Shown: positions 45,575 to 55,151 of the stretch, piece after piece
How positions within the stretch are numbered: position 1 is the first letter of the stretch
Layout: every line of letters starts with the position of its first letter
Assembly (NCBI GenBank): GCA_947494925.1
Contig: CANLWS010000002.1
Span: 186,001 to 250,000 of the forward strand
Length of the DNA: 64,000 nt
Reading direction: 5' to 3'
From: an uncultured Alteromonadaceae bacterium
GTDB lineage: Bacteria; Pseudomonadota; Gammaproteobacteria; Enterobacterales; Alteromonadaceae
Made by a program: the position numbers and the translations under genes
The notes under the pieces: model-generated
The model's database searches: none
Seen by the model: only the letters and a program-made list of their open reading frames with translations
What the model was told of the DNA's origin: nothing

Positions 45575-46132
45575 TTAAATCAGCAAGTCGCGTACGTCTG
45601 CAAGATCGGTTTTCCCTTCGATAATTTCATCTGGTGTCAGCCCTGAAATTTCGTGTGGAAACACCAACCATTCGTCACTTTCGTGCACAAAGTAATCAGG
45701 TACTATCTCTGTTTTGTTGTTAGCTGGCTTGTAATACGGGCAAGCGATCCTGACATCATGAGGCATATTTTTTCTGGACAGCTTTTTAATTTGCTTGATT
45801 AACGCATCAACACTGCGACCTGAATCAAATACGTCATCCACTATCAATAAGGAATCGTCTGCATTAGCGTTTTCAATCAGATAGTGCAAACCATGGACTT
45901 TAATGGTTTTAGACTGCTTATCTATCCCATAATAGGAGGAAGTACGTACCGCAATATGATCTGTTTCCACTTCTTTGAAATCAAAATATTCCTGCACTGC
46001 GATACCTATTGGGGCTCCTCCACGCCAGATTCCGATGATGAAATGAGGACGAAAACCGTCTTCAAATACTTGTGACGCAAGACGAAAAGAATCCTGAAGT
46101 AACTGTTGTGCAGTAATATATGTTTTTTGCAT
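45575..46132 (-). CDS. Phosphoribosyltransferase (purine/hypoxanthine type)
   Basis: A 185-residue type I phosphoribosyltransferase. The PRPP-binding loop is LLIVDDVFDSGRSVDALI, the earlier conserved piece is HFIIGIWRGGAPIGIAVQEYF, and VRTSSYYG resembles the flexible loop. These enzymes attach a base to 5-phosphoribosyl-pyrophosphate in purine salvage. It is closest in appearance to hypoxanthine-type enzymes found in Alteromonadales, but the base is not certain. It is its own transcription unit, with a terminator at 45535. Confidence 0.85.
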   Translation of the reverse strand: MQKTYITAQQLLQDSFRLASQVFEDGFRPHFIIGIWRGGAPIGIAVQEYFDFKEVETDHIAVRTSSYYGIDKQSKTIKVHGLHYLIENANADDSLLIVDDVFDSGRSVDALIKQIKKLSRKNMPHDVRIACPYYKPANNKTEIVPDYFVHESDEWLVFPHEISGLTPDEIIEGKTDLADVRDLLI

Positions 46133-46286
46133 TAACGATACCTTTTAGCGGCAACAATGATCAGGTCGAGGCTGCCAGCAAATACTAAAAATTAACCATC
46201 CGTCCATTATAGACAAAGGTTAGCGGTAAATATGAACTAATTTTACGGTTCTGGTCCAATTGACGGATTTTTAATCCAAGTGGTTC

Positions 46287-47486
46287 TTATTCGTACTGCA
46301 ATGCCCTAGCCGGTTCAACCTTAACAGCCCGATAGGCTGGATACAGCGTTGCCAGGAAGCACAACAAGATAGACATTGACACCATAAACCAGACTTGCGA
46401 CCACCTGATATCTATAGGCAATCCTTCACCATTGTTTCCCAAAGCCACAGGAGAACCCATAACACTCAATATTGAATTCAGCTGTGACACCAGCAATAAG
46501 CCTCCCAAAAGACCAAAAAGAGTGCCTTTCAAGCCGTTGAACATCCCGTTGAACAGAAATATATTCATAACCTGGCCCACAGGCATACCTTGGGTTCTGA
46601 GGATCGCTATATCACCTTGCTTTTCGGTCACAACCATGACCAGTGCTGATACGATATTGAATGCGGCTACAGCCACAATGAGCAATAACATCAGCGACAT
46701 CATGTTTTTTTCCATTTTCACTGCGTCAAACAAAGGGCCTTGTCTGCTGCGCCAATTATCGGTAGGTAAAGATATCTGCTGTTCAATCTGTTTATAATCA
46801 AAAGCATCTTCTAGAAATAATCTTGTTTTTTGAAGCTTCACCCTTTTCTGACGCAATAATCTTGCATTGTCATCAATATGTGTAAAAACCACTTTGCTGT
46901 CCATTTCTGACGCCAGATCATAGATACCAACGACCCGAAAAACCCGCTGACTGGGCATTCTTCCAAAAGGTGTGTAGACGCTTGCACCTGCCGCTATTAA
47001 ACGGGTCTCGTCACCAGGTCGAAGCCCCATTTTAATGGACAATGCTCTGCCAATCACAATCCCGTATTGTGATGCTTTGAGATCTGCAATTCGTCCGAAT
47101 AACATATTTTCTGCCACGATAGAGTTCGATTGCATGAACTCAGGGTCGACACCTTGTATCAAAACCCCCTGCAAATCTTTTGAAGATTGCAAAACGCCTT
47201 CAGATTCAATAATTGGCGAGCTTGCAATGACACCAGGAATTTTGTCTAGCGCGCTGGCATCTTCAGTTCCCCCAGATGTATCAACAACAATATGCGGAAC
47301 CAGGCCTAAAACACGATTTTTCAACTGCCCCTCAAATCCGTTCATCACAGACGATACGGTTATCAGAGCCATTAAACCCAAGGCAATCCCAACCACAGAA
47401 AAGAAATTAATAAACGCGATGAAATGATTGCCCTTGTTTGCCCTGGCATATCGTAGCCCGATAAAGGCAGAGGTAGGTTGAAACAT
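46287..47486 (-). CDS. lolC: Lipoprotein-releasing-type ABC permease (LolC/LolE family)
   Basis: The 399-residue protein matches LolC/LolE: an N-terminal AFIGLRYARANKGNHFIAFINFFSVVGIALGL helix (AFIGLRYARA through ALGL), a periplasmic MacB-like domain (about 45-260), then three transmembrane helices with the coupling motif EKQGDIAILRTQGM and the closing PAYRAVKVEPARALQYE. LolCDE extracts outer-membrane lipoproteins from the inner membrane. The gene diverges from the PilZ-like gene and mfd, as lolC does in enterobacteria. However, lolD and a second permease gene are not downstream, so partners must be encoded elsewhere or this is a LolF-type homodimer. Confidence 0.85.
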   Translation of the reverse strand: MFQPTSAFIGLRYARANKGNHFIAFINFFSVVGIALGLMALITVSSVMNGFEGQLKNRVLGLVPHIVVDTSGGTEDASALDKIPGVIASSPIIESEGVLQSSKDLQGVLIQGVDPEFMQSNSIVAENMLFGRIADLKASQYGIVIGRALSIKMGLRPGDETRLIAAGASVYTPFGRMPSQRVFRVVGIYDLASEMDSKVVFTHIDDNARLLRQKRVKLQKTRLFLEDAFDYKQIEQQISLPTDNWRSRQGPLFDAVKMEKNMMSLMLLLIVAVAAFNIVSALVMVVTEKQGDIAILRTQGMPVGQVMNIFLFNGMFNGLKGTLFGLLGGLLLVSQLNSILSVMGSPVALGNNGEGLPIDIRWSQVWFMVSMSILLCFLATLYPAYRAVKVEPARALQYE

Positions 47487-47550
47487 AGTGTGTAATTAAG
47501 CCTTGATGAGTACGGTCTGAATTGATTCCAGCGACAATCGACCATTTTGG

Positions 47551-47590
47551 TTATGCCAAATTAGGTGATCGCCTTAATGTATTGGCATAA
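47551..47590. promoter_or_regulatory. Spaced 9-bp inverted repeat between lolC-like and PilZ-mfd genes
   Basis: TTATGCCAA (47551-47559) and TTGGCATAA (47582-47590) are exact reverse complements with 22 bases between; centres are 31 bases, about three helical turns, apart. The repeat lies midway in the 169-base divergent promoter region. It may be an operator pair for a dimeric regulator; no regulator is known. Confidence 0.4.
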
Positions 47591-47655
47591 TACGTGTAAG
47601 CTTATTGGCAAACAAGCCTCAGCCGATATTGCCTTATCGAAATGCGGGAGAATGA

Positions 47656-48258
47656 ATGGAAAACTTGACCTTGGAACAGAAAAAGCAACAGTTCCATGAA
47701 TTTTTTACAATCAAACACAATATAAAAGTGAATTTGAAACCTCTGAGTGAAGAGTTCCAATTGCCAGATCATGATGTATTGGTGGAGCACATGCCTTATG
47801 CTTTCAGAATAGCTGGAGAAATCTCCAGTCTTGAAACGCAGGCCCTCAGGCCCCTTCGTCACCTTGGAGAGCATGCTTCAGAATTGGCACAATTTCTGAG
47901 TCACCAATCTCGCAAAATCGATTTGATGATGTCGTACATACTGCAGCAGCAAGATGAAGATGATTTCCGCTATGAAACCTTCGAATTCGGTGGCGGTGGC
48001 GTCACTATTATCAGTAAAAAAGCGATGGAGCTGGGCTTACGATCAGAATTAAAACTCTTTTTACTGGAAGAGGCAGCGGCTGTTTTTTGTTTTGCTGAAG
48101 TAATTGCTTGTCATGAGCGAGATGGCAAGTACCATATATCACTAATATTTACCCGGATCCGGGAAGAAGATCAGGAATTGTTGGTGCGAGCTAGTTTGCA
48201 TCAACAAACATTACAACTTCGAAAACGCGCCAATAAGAACCTAGACGACTCAAATTAA
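47656..48258 (+). CDS. PilZ-like protein (degenerate c-di-GMP motif)
   Basis: The 200-residue protein has an N-terminal helical part with ALRPLRHLGEHASELAQFL and a C-terminal beta-barrel that resembles PilZ: FEFGGGGVTIIS sits where the D/NxSxxG motif belongs, followed by LFLLEEAAAVFCFAEVIACHE and FTRIREEDQELLVRASLHQQ. The canonical RxxxR and DxSxxG residues are not intact, so c-di-GMP binding is doubtful. The CGGGAG ribosome-binding site precedes ATG 47656. Its stop overlaps the mfd start by one base (TAATG). Confidence 0.7.
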   Translation: MENLTLEQKKQQFHEFFTIKHNIKVNLKPLSEEFQLPDHDVLVEHMPYAFRIAGEISSLETQALRPLRHLGEHASELAQFLSHQSRKIDLMMSYILQQQDEDDFRYETFEFGGGGVTIISKKAMELGLRSELKLFLLEEAAAVFCFAEVIACHERDGKYHISLIFTRIREEDQELLVRASLHQQTLQLRKRANKNLDDSN

Positions 48259-51200
48259 TGACATCAAGTATTTTCACACCGGCTCTTCCAGCAAAAGCCG
48301 GTGATATTATTCACTGGGGGAACCTGCACGGCAGTAGTCTGGCATTTTCCATCGCCAATGGGGCGAAACAAAACAAAGCATCAACACTTCTTGTCACCGC
48401 AGATACGCCATCTGCGATCAAGCTGGAAAAAGAACTTAATTACTTTCTGTTGGGACAAAACATACCGGTTAAACTTTTACCTGACTGGGAAACCTTACCC
48501 TACGATACGTTTTCACCCCATCAGGATATTATTTCCCAGCGCTTGGAAACTCTGTATCAACTGACTCAAAACGAACGATGTATTTTCATTGTGCCCGTTA
48601 ACACGCTGTTGCAACGTATGGCACCAGTCGATTATTTGAGCAGATATCTGTTAATTCTCGATACCAATCAGACGCTCAATATAGACAGTTTTCGCTCAGG
48701 ATTGGAAAAAGCTGGTTATACCCATGTGAATCAAGTTATGGGACATGGCGAGTTTTCGATTCGCGGCAGCATCGTTGATTTATTTCCAATGGGTAGTCAA
48801 CAGCCATACCGAATAGATTTGTTTGACGATGAAATTGACAGCATCCGGTATTTTGACCCCGACAGTCAGCGGTCCGGGGAAAAAGTAGATGGAATAAAAC
48901 TACTTCCGGCCAGGGAATTTCCAACCGATAAAGATGCTATCAGTCTTTTCCGTCAACAATATCTGCAGAAGTTCGATGCTAACAACAGCAAAGAATCTGT
49001 TTATTACCAGGTTGGCAAAGGACTTATGCCAGGGGGAATTGAGTACTATTTGCCGTTGTTTTTCCAGCACACCTCTACCCTGTTTGATTATCTCCACGAA
49101 CAGACACTGATTGTTATGCAAGGAGATTTATCCTCTGCATGTGAGTTTTACTGGGCAGATCTGAATGAGAGATACGAACAACATCGTTTTGATCCCGCCA
49201 GACCACTGCTACAACCATCTGAACTTTTTCTCCGCTACGAAGAGTTATTCGCTGCCTTAAAGCAAAGACCTCGGATAGCCACGCAATTTGCGACTTTGGA
49301 AGAACGTGCAGGTAAAACAAATTTTGCTACTGACGCCATTGGTGATATCAGCATCAAGCATCAGAATAAAGTTCCCTGGACCAGTATCAAGGAGTCTGTC
49401 AAGAACTGGCTTGATTCGGGATACAAAGTCATGTTCAGTGCAGAGTCACAAGGCCGACGTGAAAGCCTTCTGGAGCTTCTCGCGCAGGCTGACATTAAAC
49501 CAAAAGCATTTGAGCGACTTGAAGATTTCCTGCTCAGTCATGAGAAAGTCGGCATCAGTATCGGTCTGGCAGAACACAGTTTCGTTTTGCAGGAGGCAGA
49601 CGGACAGCTGGCTTTTATCACGGAAACTGAGCTGTTAGGTCATAAAATCAGTCAGCGAAGACTAAGGGAAAAACGTCAGGCAACAGACGAAAATGCCATC
49701 ATACGTAACCTGGCTGAATTGACCGTTGGTCAGCCGGTGGTGCATCTTGATCATGGTGTGGGTCGCTATCTGGGTTTGCAGACCTTGGATGTGGGGGATG
49801 TGAAAACTGAATACCTGACCATCGAATATGCAAAAGAAGCGAAGTTGTACGTACCTGTAGCTTCGTTGCATTTAATCAGCCGATATAGCGGTGGCGACCT
49901 TGAATCCGCTCCCCTGCATAACCTTGGATCAGATGCCTGGAGCAAAGCAAAGAAAAAAGCCGCGGAAAAAGTCAGGGATGTGGCCGCACAATTACTGGAT
50001 GTCTACGCCAGACGTGCAGCTAAACCCGGATTTGCCTACCCAATTAACTGGCAGGAATATCAATCTTTTGCAGATAGCTTCCCGTTTGAAGAGACTGCCG
50101 ATCAGCAACAAGCTATCAGTGCTGTGATATCAGATATGGGCAGTCCCAATGCCATGGATAGACTGGTTTGTGGTGACGTCGGATTCGGTAAAACCGAGGT
50201 GGCAATGCGTGCCGCCTTTTTATCCGCAAATGCGGGTAAACAAGTGGCAATCCTGGTTCCCACCACCCTACTTGCTCAGCAGCACTACGAAAACTTTAAG
50301 GATAGATTTGCAGATTGGCCTTTCCGGGTCGAAGTCATGTCTCGATTCGTATCGGGCAAAGATCAAAAGCAGGTGATGGGTGGCCTCGATTCAGGCAAAG
50401 TAGATATCGTCATTGGCACTCACAAGTTATTGCAAGATGACGTCAAGTTCGACGATCTTGGTCTAGTTATCATTGACGAAGAGCACAGGTTTGGTGTCAG
50501 ACAAAAAGAAAAATTCAAGGCTCTTCGGGCAGATGTAGACATTTTGACATTAACCGCCACCCCCATTCCCAGAACCTTGAATATGGCCTTAAGTGGTATG
50601 CGTGATCTGTCCATTATTGCTACGCCACCGGCAAAACGACTGGCAATAAAAACCTTTGTCAGGCAGCGAAATAAAGAACTGATCCGTGAAGCCGTCATGC
50701 GTGAAATATTGCGTGGTGGCCAAGTCTATTTCCTGCATAATGAAGTGGAGAGTATAGAAAAAACCGCTCAGGAGATTGCTGAAATAGTGCCTGAAGCGCG
50801 CATTGCCATAGGCCATGGACAAATGCGCGAACGAGAACTAGAAAGGGTTATGAGTGAGTTTTACCACCAGCGTTACAATATTCTGGTGTGCTCAACCATC
50901 ATAGAAACAGGTATCGATGTGCCTTCTGCCAATACCATTATCATGGATAGAGCTGATCATCTGGGCTTGGCTCAGTTACATCAACTGCGTGGACGAGTAG
51001 GTCGCTCCCACCACCAGGCCTATGCCTATTTGCTCACGCCCCATCCAAAACGTATGACAAAAGATGCTCGGAAACGGCTGGACGCTATTGCCTCACTCGA
51101 AGATCTGGGGGCAGGCTTTGCGCTCGCCACTCATGATTTAGAAATTCGAGGGGCCGGGGAATTATTAGGTGATGATCAGTCTGGACAAATAGCCACGGTT

Positions 51201-51740
51201 GGCTTCAGTTTGTATATGGAAATGCTGGAAAAAGCCGTGGACGCATTAAAAGCAGGCAAAGAGCCTTCCCTTGATGCTGTGCTTGCAACCCAAACAGACA
51301 TTGAATTACGCATACCAGCCTTGCTTCCTGACGACTATATTTCTGACGTCAATACACGTCTTTCGCTGTACAAAAAGCTGGCGAGTTGTAAAAATGGTCT
51401 CGAAATCAAAGAATTGCAGATTGAACTGATCGACAGATTTGGACTACTACCAGAAGCAGCAAAAAACCTGGTCAGAATTTCCGAAATGAAGTTGCAGGCT
51501 CAACAAGTTGGTCTCAAGAAAATAGAGGCCACAGCACAGGGTGGCGTATTCGAATTTGCGCAGGAAACCCAGGTTGACCCTGGCTTCATCATACGTTTGA
51601 TCCAATCGAAGCCGAATACCTATCGTCTTGATGGCCCACAGAAATTACGCTTTTCAGTGAGCCTGGAAGAACCACAAAAACGACTGGACAAAGTGAGCAG
51701 CATGCTAAGCGAATTTACACAACAGATACGAGCGGCTTAA
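48258..51740 (+). CDS. mfd: Transcription-repair coupling factor
   Basis: The 1160-residue protein shows the complete Mfd domain order: UvrB-like N-terminal part (NTLLQRMAPVDYL, SIRGSIVDLFPMG), RNA-polymerase interaction domain (VHLDHGVGRYLGLQ, KLYVPVASLHLISRYSG), and the helicase with Walker A GDVGFGKTEVAMRA and IIDEEHRFGVRQKEK. A TRG-type C-terminal region follows (TRCF domain, IPALLPDDYI). It displaces stalled polymerase and recruits UvrA. Its start overlaps the PilZ-like gene and its stop overlaps csiV, each by one base, so the operon is translationally coupled. Confidence 0.97.
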   Translation: MTSSIFTPALPAKAGDIIHWGNLHGSSLAFSIANGAKQNKASTLLVTADTPSAIKLEKELNYFLLGQNIPVKLLPDWETLPYDTFSPHQDIISQRLETLYQLTQNERCIFIVPVNTLLQRMAPVDYLSRYLLILDTNQTLNIDSFRSGLEKAGYTHVNQVMGHGEFSIRGSIVDLFPMGSQQPYRIDLFDDEIDSIRYFDPDSQRSGEKVDGIKLLPAREFPTDKDAISLFRQQYLQKFDANNSKESVYYQVGKGLMPGGIEYYLPLFFQHTSTLFDYLHEQTLIVMQGDLSSACEFYWADLNERYEQHRFDPARPLLQPSELFLRYEELFAALKQRPRIATQFATLEERAGKTNFATDAIGDISIKHQNKVPWTSIKESVKNWLDSGYKVMFSAESQGRRESLLELLAQADIKPKAFERLEDFLLSHEKVGISIGLAEHSFVLQEADGQLAFITETELLGHKISQRRLREKRQATDENAIIRNLAELTVGQPVVHLDHGVGRYLGLQTLDVGDVKTEYLTIEYAKEAKLYVPVASLHLISRYSGGDLESAPLHNLGSDAWSKAKKKAAEKVRDVAAQLLDVYARRAAKPGFAYPINWQEYQSFADSFPFEETADQQQAISAVISDMGSPNAMDRLVCGDVGFGKTEVAMRAAFLSANAGKQVAILVPTTLLAQQHYENFKDRFADWPFRVEVMSRFVSGKDQKQVMGGLDSGKVDIVIGTHKLLQDDVKFDDLGLVIIDEEHRFGVRQKEKFKALRADVDILTLTATPIPRTLNMALSGMRDLSIIATPPAKRLAIKTFVRQRNKELIREAVMREILRGGQVYFLHNEVESIEKTAQEIAEIVPEARIAIGHGQMRERELERVMSEFYHQRYNILVCSTIIETGIDVPSANTIIMDRADHLGLAQLHQLRGRVGRSHHQAYAYLLTPHPKRMTKDARKRLDAIASLEDLGAGFALATHDLEIRGAGELLGDDQSGQIATVGFSLYMEMLEKAVDALKAGKEPSLDAVLATQTDIELRIPALLPDDYISDVNTRLSLYKKLASCKNGLEIKELQIELIDRFGLLPEAAKNLVRISEMKLQAQQVGLKKIEATAQGGVFEFAQETQVDPGFIIRLIQSKPNTYRLDGPQKLRFSVSLEEPQKRLDKVSSMLSEFTQQIRAA

Positions 51741-53233
51741 TGGATAATTATCTAGAATTTGTCTGGCTTCGCCAACGTCTTTGCATTATTGCCCGAATCA
51801 GTTGGGTTTTGCTGGCTGCATCTATTGCCTTGTTAAGCGCCAACGTCAATGGGCAAGAGAAAAAATGGTTGTTTGAAATTGAAGTTTTGCTATTTAAGCG
51901 AGATTTGAACCCAAACACTATAAAGGAGCAGTTCCTGCCGGGCTTTACAGCCTTCAAAGAGCAACCTCATATTGATTTGCTAACTGATTATTTGATACCC
52001 GATTTAACCTGGACCCGTGATAGTTTGCCTTATTGCTTTAAGCCTCCTGCCCCGCCTCCGGAAATTCCAGACATTGTATTTATGCCGGATGCGTTATTGT
52101 CTGATGTTTCACTTGGATTAAATCAGTTGGGTGTAAAAGAGATACTTAAAGAAGTAGTTATCGCAGACCCGTTATATCCCCAAATTCAGACTATAGAACA
52201 AGTACCTGGTTTGGAGCTGTTCGAAATGACCACAGAAGAAGGTTTCCAAGTACCTGAGATATCGGATGACACAGATATTGTCGGTAATGCAGAGAACGAA
52301 ACGGTTCGGGTAGACGAGTTTGGAGATGAAGTTTACGCGGACAGTGAGTTTGAACTGAATTTTGAGCCTGTATTAATCAGAATGCCGACATCCATAGCCT
52401 GCGTTTTTGAAGATGAACAATTGCAGTTTACTTTTAATTTTGATGAGAACCCTGAGCCAGAGGTTGCGCTAACTGATGTGCCGCAAACGATAAGCAACGT
52501 AGAATGGTTTGATGCCGAGTTGCCTTATTTACTCAGCAAAAATTCATTACAACTTTCTGAACTGGCCAGCAACATTGCCAGGCAATCCAACGCCAGTCCG
52601 TTATTGCATGTAGGCTGGCGTCAGGAAGTGTTGGTTGGTCAAGATATTGCACCTTTCTTTCGTCTTTTTGGCGGGCAAAATTTCGCATTGAATTATGATG
52701 CCACTGGTGCAGCTTTAATTGAAGCGCCCCAGCAAGAAGAGTATCCGTTGCAAATTGATCCCGAAAAATCCACTGAAGAACTGGAACAGCCTGACTTAAT
52801 CGACCAGATAAAACGCGCATTGGCCGATCCCCACTTCGTCATTGATGAACGCGCTCAAGATCAGGTAAAGCAGCAGGTCCAGCAGAGAGTACCCGAACTA
52901 TGGGAACTCGATGGTTTATTTAAGGTATTTCTGCGCTATATACAGAATGTGCCGTATTTACACATCGAAAGTCAGCTGGATTTCCGAGCTCCTGCGTCTG
53001 ATACACCCCACTCAGATTTAGATCCGCCTGCATTGATTGAGGAACAGCAAATTCCGTTAACCCGCCTGCAAAATTTCCAGTTCTCACAAGTTCGCAGGGT
53101 GATCAGTAAACAGATGCATTATTTTGACCATCCCTTGTTTGGTATGGTGGTACAAATCCGTCGTTTTGAACAACCCCAGCGTGAAGATGCAGCAAATGCA
53201 AATGAGCCAGAAGAAGCGAAAGACAACCAATGA
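51740..53233 (+). CDS. csiV: CsiV family protein
   Basis: The 497-residue exported protein follows mfd, as csiV does in Vibrio, and fits the family by location and the WLFEIEVLLFKRDL start of the mature domain. An N-terminal hydrophobic helix (about residues 16-37) acts as signal or anchor. The C-terminal region contains LDGLFKVFLRYIQNVPYLHIE-type sequence (ELDGLFKVFLRYIQNVPY) and VRRVISKQMHYFDHPLFGMVVQIR, both conserved. CsiV binds or supports peptidoglycan synthesis in V. cholerae. The gene overlaps mfd by one base and the adenosyltransferase by four. Confidence 0.82.
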   Translation: MDNYLEFVWLRQRLCIIARISWVLLAASIALLSANVNGQEKKWLFEIEVLLFKRDLNPNTIKEQFLPGFTAFKEQPHIDLLTDYLIPDLTWTRDSLPYCFKPPAPPPEIPDIVFMPDALLSDVSLGLNQLGVKEILKEVVIADPLYPQIQTIEQVPGLELFEMTTEEGFQVPEISDDTDIVGNAENETVRVDEFGDEVYADSEFELNFEPVLIRMPTSIACVFEDEQLQFTFNFDENPEPEVALTDVPQTISNVEWFDAELPYLLSKNSLQLSELASNIARQSNASPLLHVGWRQEVLVGQDIAPFFRLFGGQNFALNYDATGAALIEAPQQEEYPLQIDPEKSTEELEQPDLIDQIKRALADPHFVIDERAQDQVKQQVQQRVPELWELDGLFKVFLRYIQNVPYLHIESQLDFRAPASDTPHSDLDPPALIEEQQIPLTRLQNFQFSQVRRVISKQMHYFDHPLFGMVVQIRRFEQPQREDAANANEPEEAKDNQ

Positions 53234-53748
53234 AAATTTACACCAAAAGCGGTGATGGCGGTAAAACGCAAATTTACGCAGATGAAGTGGTTCGGATGAA
53301 TAAATCTGCGGATGTATTGGAATGTTACGGCACTCTGGATGAGCTCAACGCACACATTGGTTTTTTGATTAGCTTGCAAGACCAGGAGTTATCCGATTCC
53401 TTGCTCAATGATATTCAACATAATCTGTTTCAGATCGGATTTGCGATTTCTGCCACAAGTACTTTGAAGGCGGAAGATATCGAGGCGCTGGAGCAAGAGA
53501 TAGATAAAATGCAGGACGCCCTGCCCCCACAGACAAGCTTTATCTTGCCAGGTGGATGCCAGACAGGTGCACAAGCACATGTGTGCAGAACAGTTGCCCG
53601 CAGGGCAGAACGCAGGATGGTGGCCTTGATGGCAGATTATCCTGTTCCTGAGAACTGTATTCAATACTTGAACAGACTTTCAGATTACTTCTTTGTGCTC
53701 GCCAGATTTTTTAACGCGGCTGCAGGCATTGACGAAACCAAAGTATAG
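53230..53748 (+). CDS. Cob(I)yrinic acid a,c-diamide adenosyltransferase, PduO type
   Basis: The 172-residue protein is a PduO/EutT-type adenosyltransferase. It begins with MKIYTKSGDGGKTQIYADE, has ECYGTLDELNAHIGFLIS, the FILPGGCQTGAQAHVCRTVARRAERR ATP-binding part (FILPGGC, HVCRTVARRAER) and YLNRLSDYFFVLARFFN. It converts cob(I)alamin and ATP into adenosylcobalamin. Translation starts 4 bases inside csiV (ATGA), making it the last gene of the operon beginning at 47656. No adenosylcobalamin-dependent enzyme is near. Confidence 0.93.
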   Translation: MKIYTKSGDGGKTQIYADEVVRMNKSADVLECYGTLDELNAHIGFLISLQDQELSDSLLNDIQHNLFQIGFAISATSTLKAEDIEALEQEIDKMQDALPPQTSFILPGGCQTGAQAHVCRTVARRAERRMVALMADYPVPENCIQYLNRLSDYFFVLARFFNAAAGIDETKV

Positions 53749-53765
53749 TTGGACTTAGATAATAG

Positions 53766-55151
53766 CTACTGATTAATGCTCACCACCAGGGTCACAACAA
53801 AGGCCACTATCAAATTTAGCACAAGGCCCTCACGGGCCATGGTTTTGATTTTAAACTTGCCGGTACCGTAAACAATTGCGTTGGGTGCAGTCGCCACTGG
53901 CAACATAAAAGCACAACTTGCACTGATGGCAGCTGGCATCATCAGCAACGCCGGGTCAATACCTGCGGCCACACCAGCTGTAGCCAATATCGGCATGAGT
54001 AAAGTGGCTGTTGCCGTGTTTGAAGTGATTTCCGTTAGAAAGGTAACAAACAGGCAAATAGATAGAATTAACAAAGGTACAGGTAAACTCGATAGACCTG
54101 TCAGCCACTCTCCCATCTGCGCGCTAAGTCCCGATGCCATAAAAGCTTTGGCAATACAAATTCCACCAGCAAAGAGCAACAACATTCCCCAGGGAATAGA
54201 AGAAGCAGTCTGCCAGTCCAGCAGTCGGTCGTTGCTATCCGTATTCCCTTTCTCATCCTTGTTTCCACTTGGTATCAGAAACATCATCACCACGCCCAGC
54301 AATGCGATACTGCTGTCGCCAACCCCTAGCATGCCGAGCCAACTGGTCCAATAAGGTCGGAAAATCCAGGCCAGCGCAATTAACATGAAAACGCTTAACA
54401 CCCGCTTTTCTGCTACTTGCCAGTTTCCCACCTGAGGTAACGAAACCTGCCCCAATTCCCCAACGTTTCGGGTCAACCAAATGGCCATTAAAGGGATCGC
54501 AATAATGACAATTGGAATACCGGTCTGCATCCATTTCAGAAAACTGAGCTCGGCTCCTTGAGTTTCAGCATATACGCTCATAAAAATGATATTGGGTGGC
54601 GTACCAATAGGCGTGCCTACACCGCCTAAACTAGCGGCATAGGCAATTCCCAATAGCAGAGCAGCGCTGATATGATCGGACTTCAAGTGGGTTATAACGG
54701 CCAGAGCAATAGGCAACAACATGAGGGTCGTGGCTGTATTAGAAATCCACATACTTAAAATAGCAGCTGTGATCATAAAGGCCAGCACCAGCTTTTTACC
54801 ACTGTCTGCGCCAATTAACCTAAGCATATAAACTGCCAAACGCGTATGCACATTCGACTTTTCAAGGGCCTTTGAGAGCATAAAAGCGCCCATCAACAGG
54901 AGTATAACGTGGCTTCCGAGTGCTGAAGCAGCTTCTTTATGTGTGAGCACACCAGCCATGGGAAAGGCAAAAAATGGTATCAGTGAGGTGACCGGAATAG
55001 GTAATGCTTCGGTCACCCACAAAGCTGCTGTAAAGAAGGTAATTGCTGCGGTAAGTGATACCGCCTGTGTCTGTCCTATCGACAGTAAAATCAGTGCCAA
55101 TACAGCAGACAACAATAACGCGACAAAGGTTATTTTGAATTTATTCCCCAT
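53766..55151 (-). CDS. SLC13 family (DASS) anion/Na+ symporter
   Basis: The 461-residue carrier has about eleven membrane segments and the divalent-anion symporter hallmarks: SNTATTLMLLPIALAV, GVGTPIGTPPNIIFMS, the second SNTATATLLMPILA and LPVATAPNAIVYG. Relatives import di- or tricarboxylates or sulfate with sodium. It is convergent with the adenosyltransferase (17-base gap) and its start overlaps the nagZ gene's end by 11 bases, so the two are co-transcribed from nagZ. The substrate is not resolved. Confidence 0.88.
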   Translation of the reverse strand: MGNKFKITFVALLLSAVLALILLSIGQTQAVSLTAAITFFTAALWVTEALPIPVTSLIPFFAFPMAGVLTHKEAASALGSHVILLLMGAFMLSKALEKSNVHTRLAVYMLRLIGADSGKKLVLAFMITAAILSMWISNTATTLMLLPIALAVITHLKSDHISAALLLGIAYAASLGGVGTPIGTPPNIIFMSVYAETQGAELSFLKWMQTGIPIVIIAIPLMAIWLTRNVGELGQVSLPQVGNWQVAEKRVLSVFMLIALAWIFRPYWTSWLGMLGVGDSSIALLGVVMMFLIPSGNKDEKGNTDSNDRLLDWQTASSIPWGMLLLFAGGICIAKAFMASGLSAQMGEWLTGLSSLPVPLLILSICLFVTFLTEITSNTATATLLMPILATAGVAAGIDPALLMMPAAISASCAFMLPVATAPNAIVYGTGKFKIKTMAREGLVLNLIVAFVVTLVVSINQ

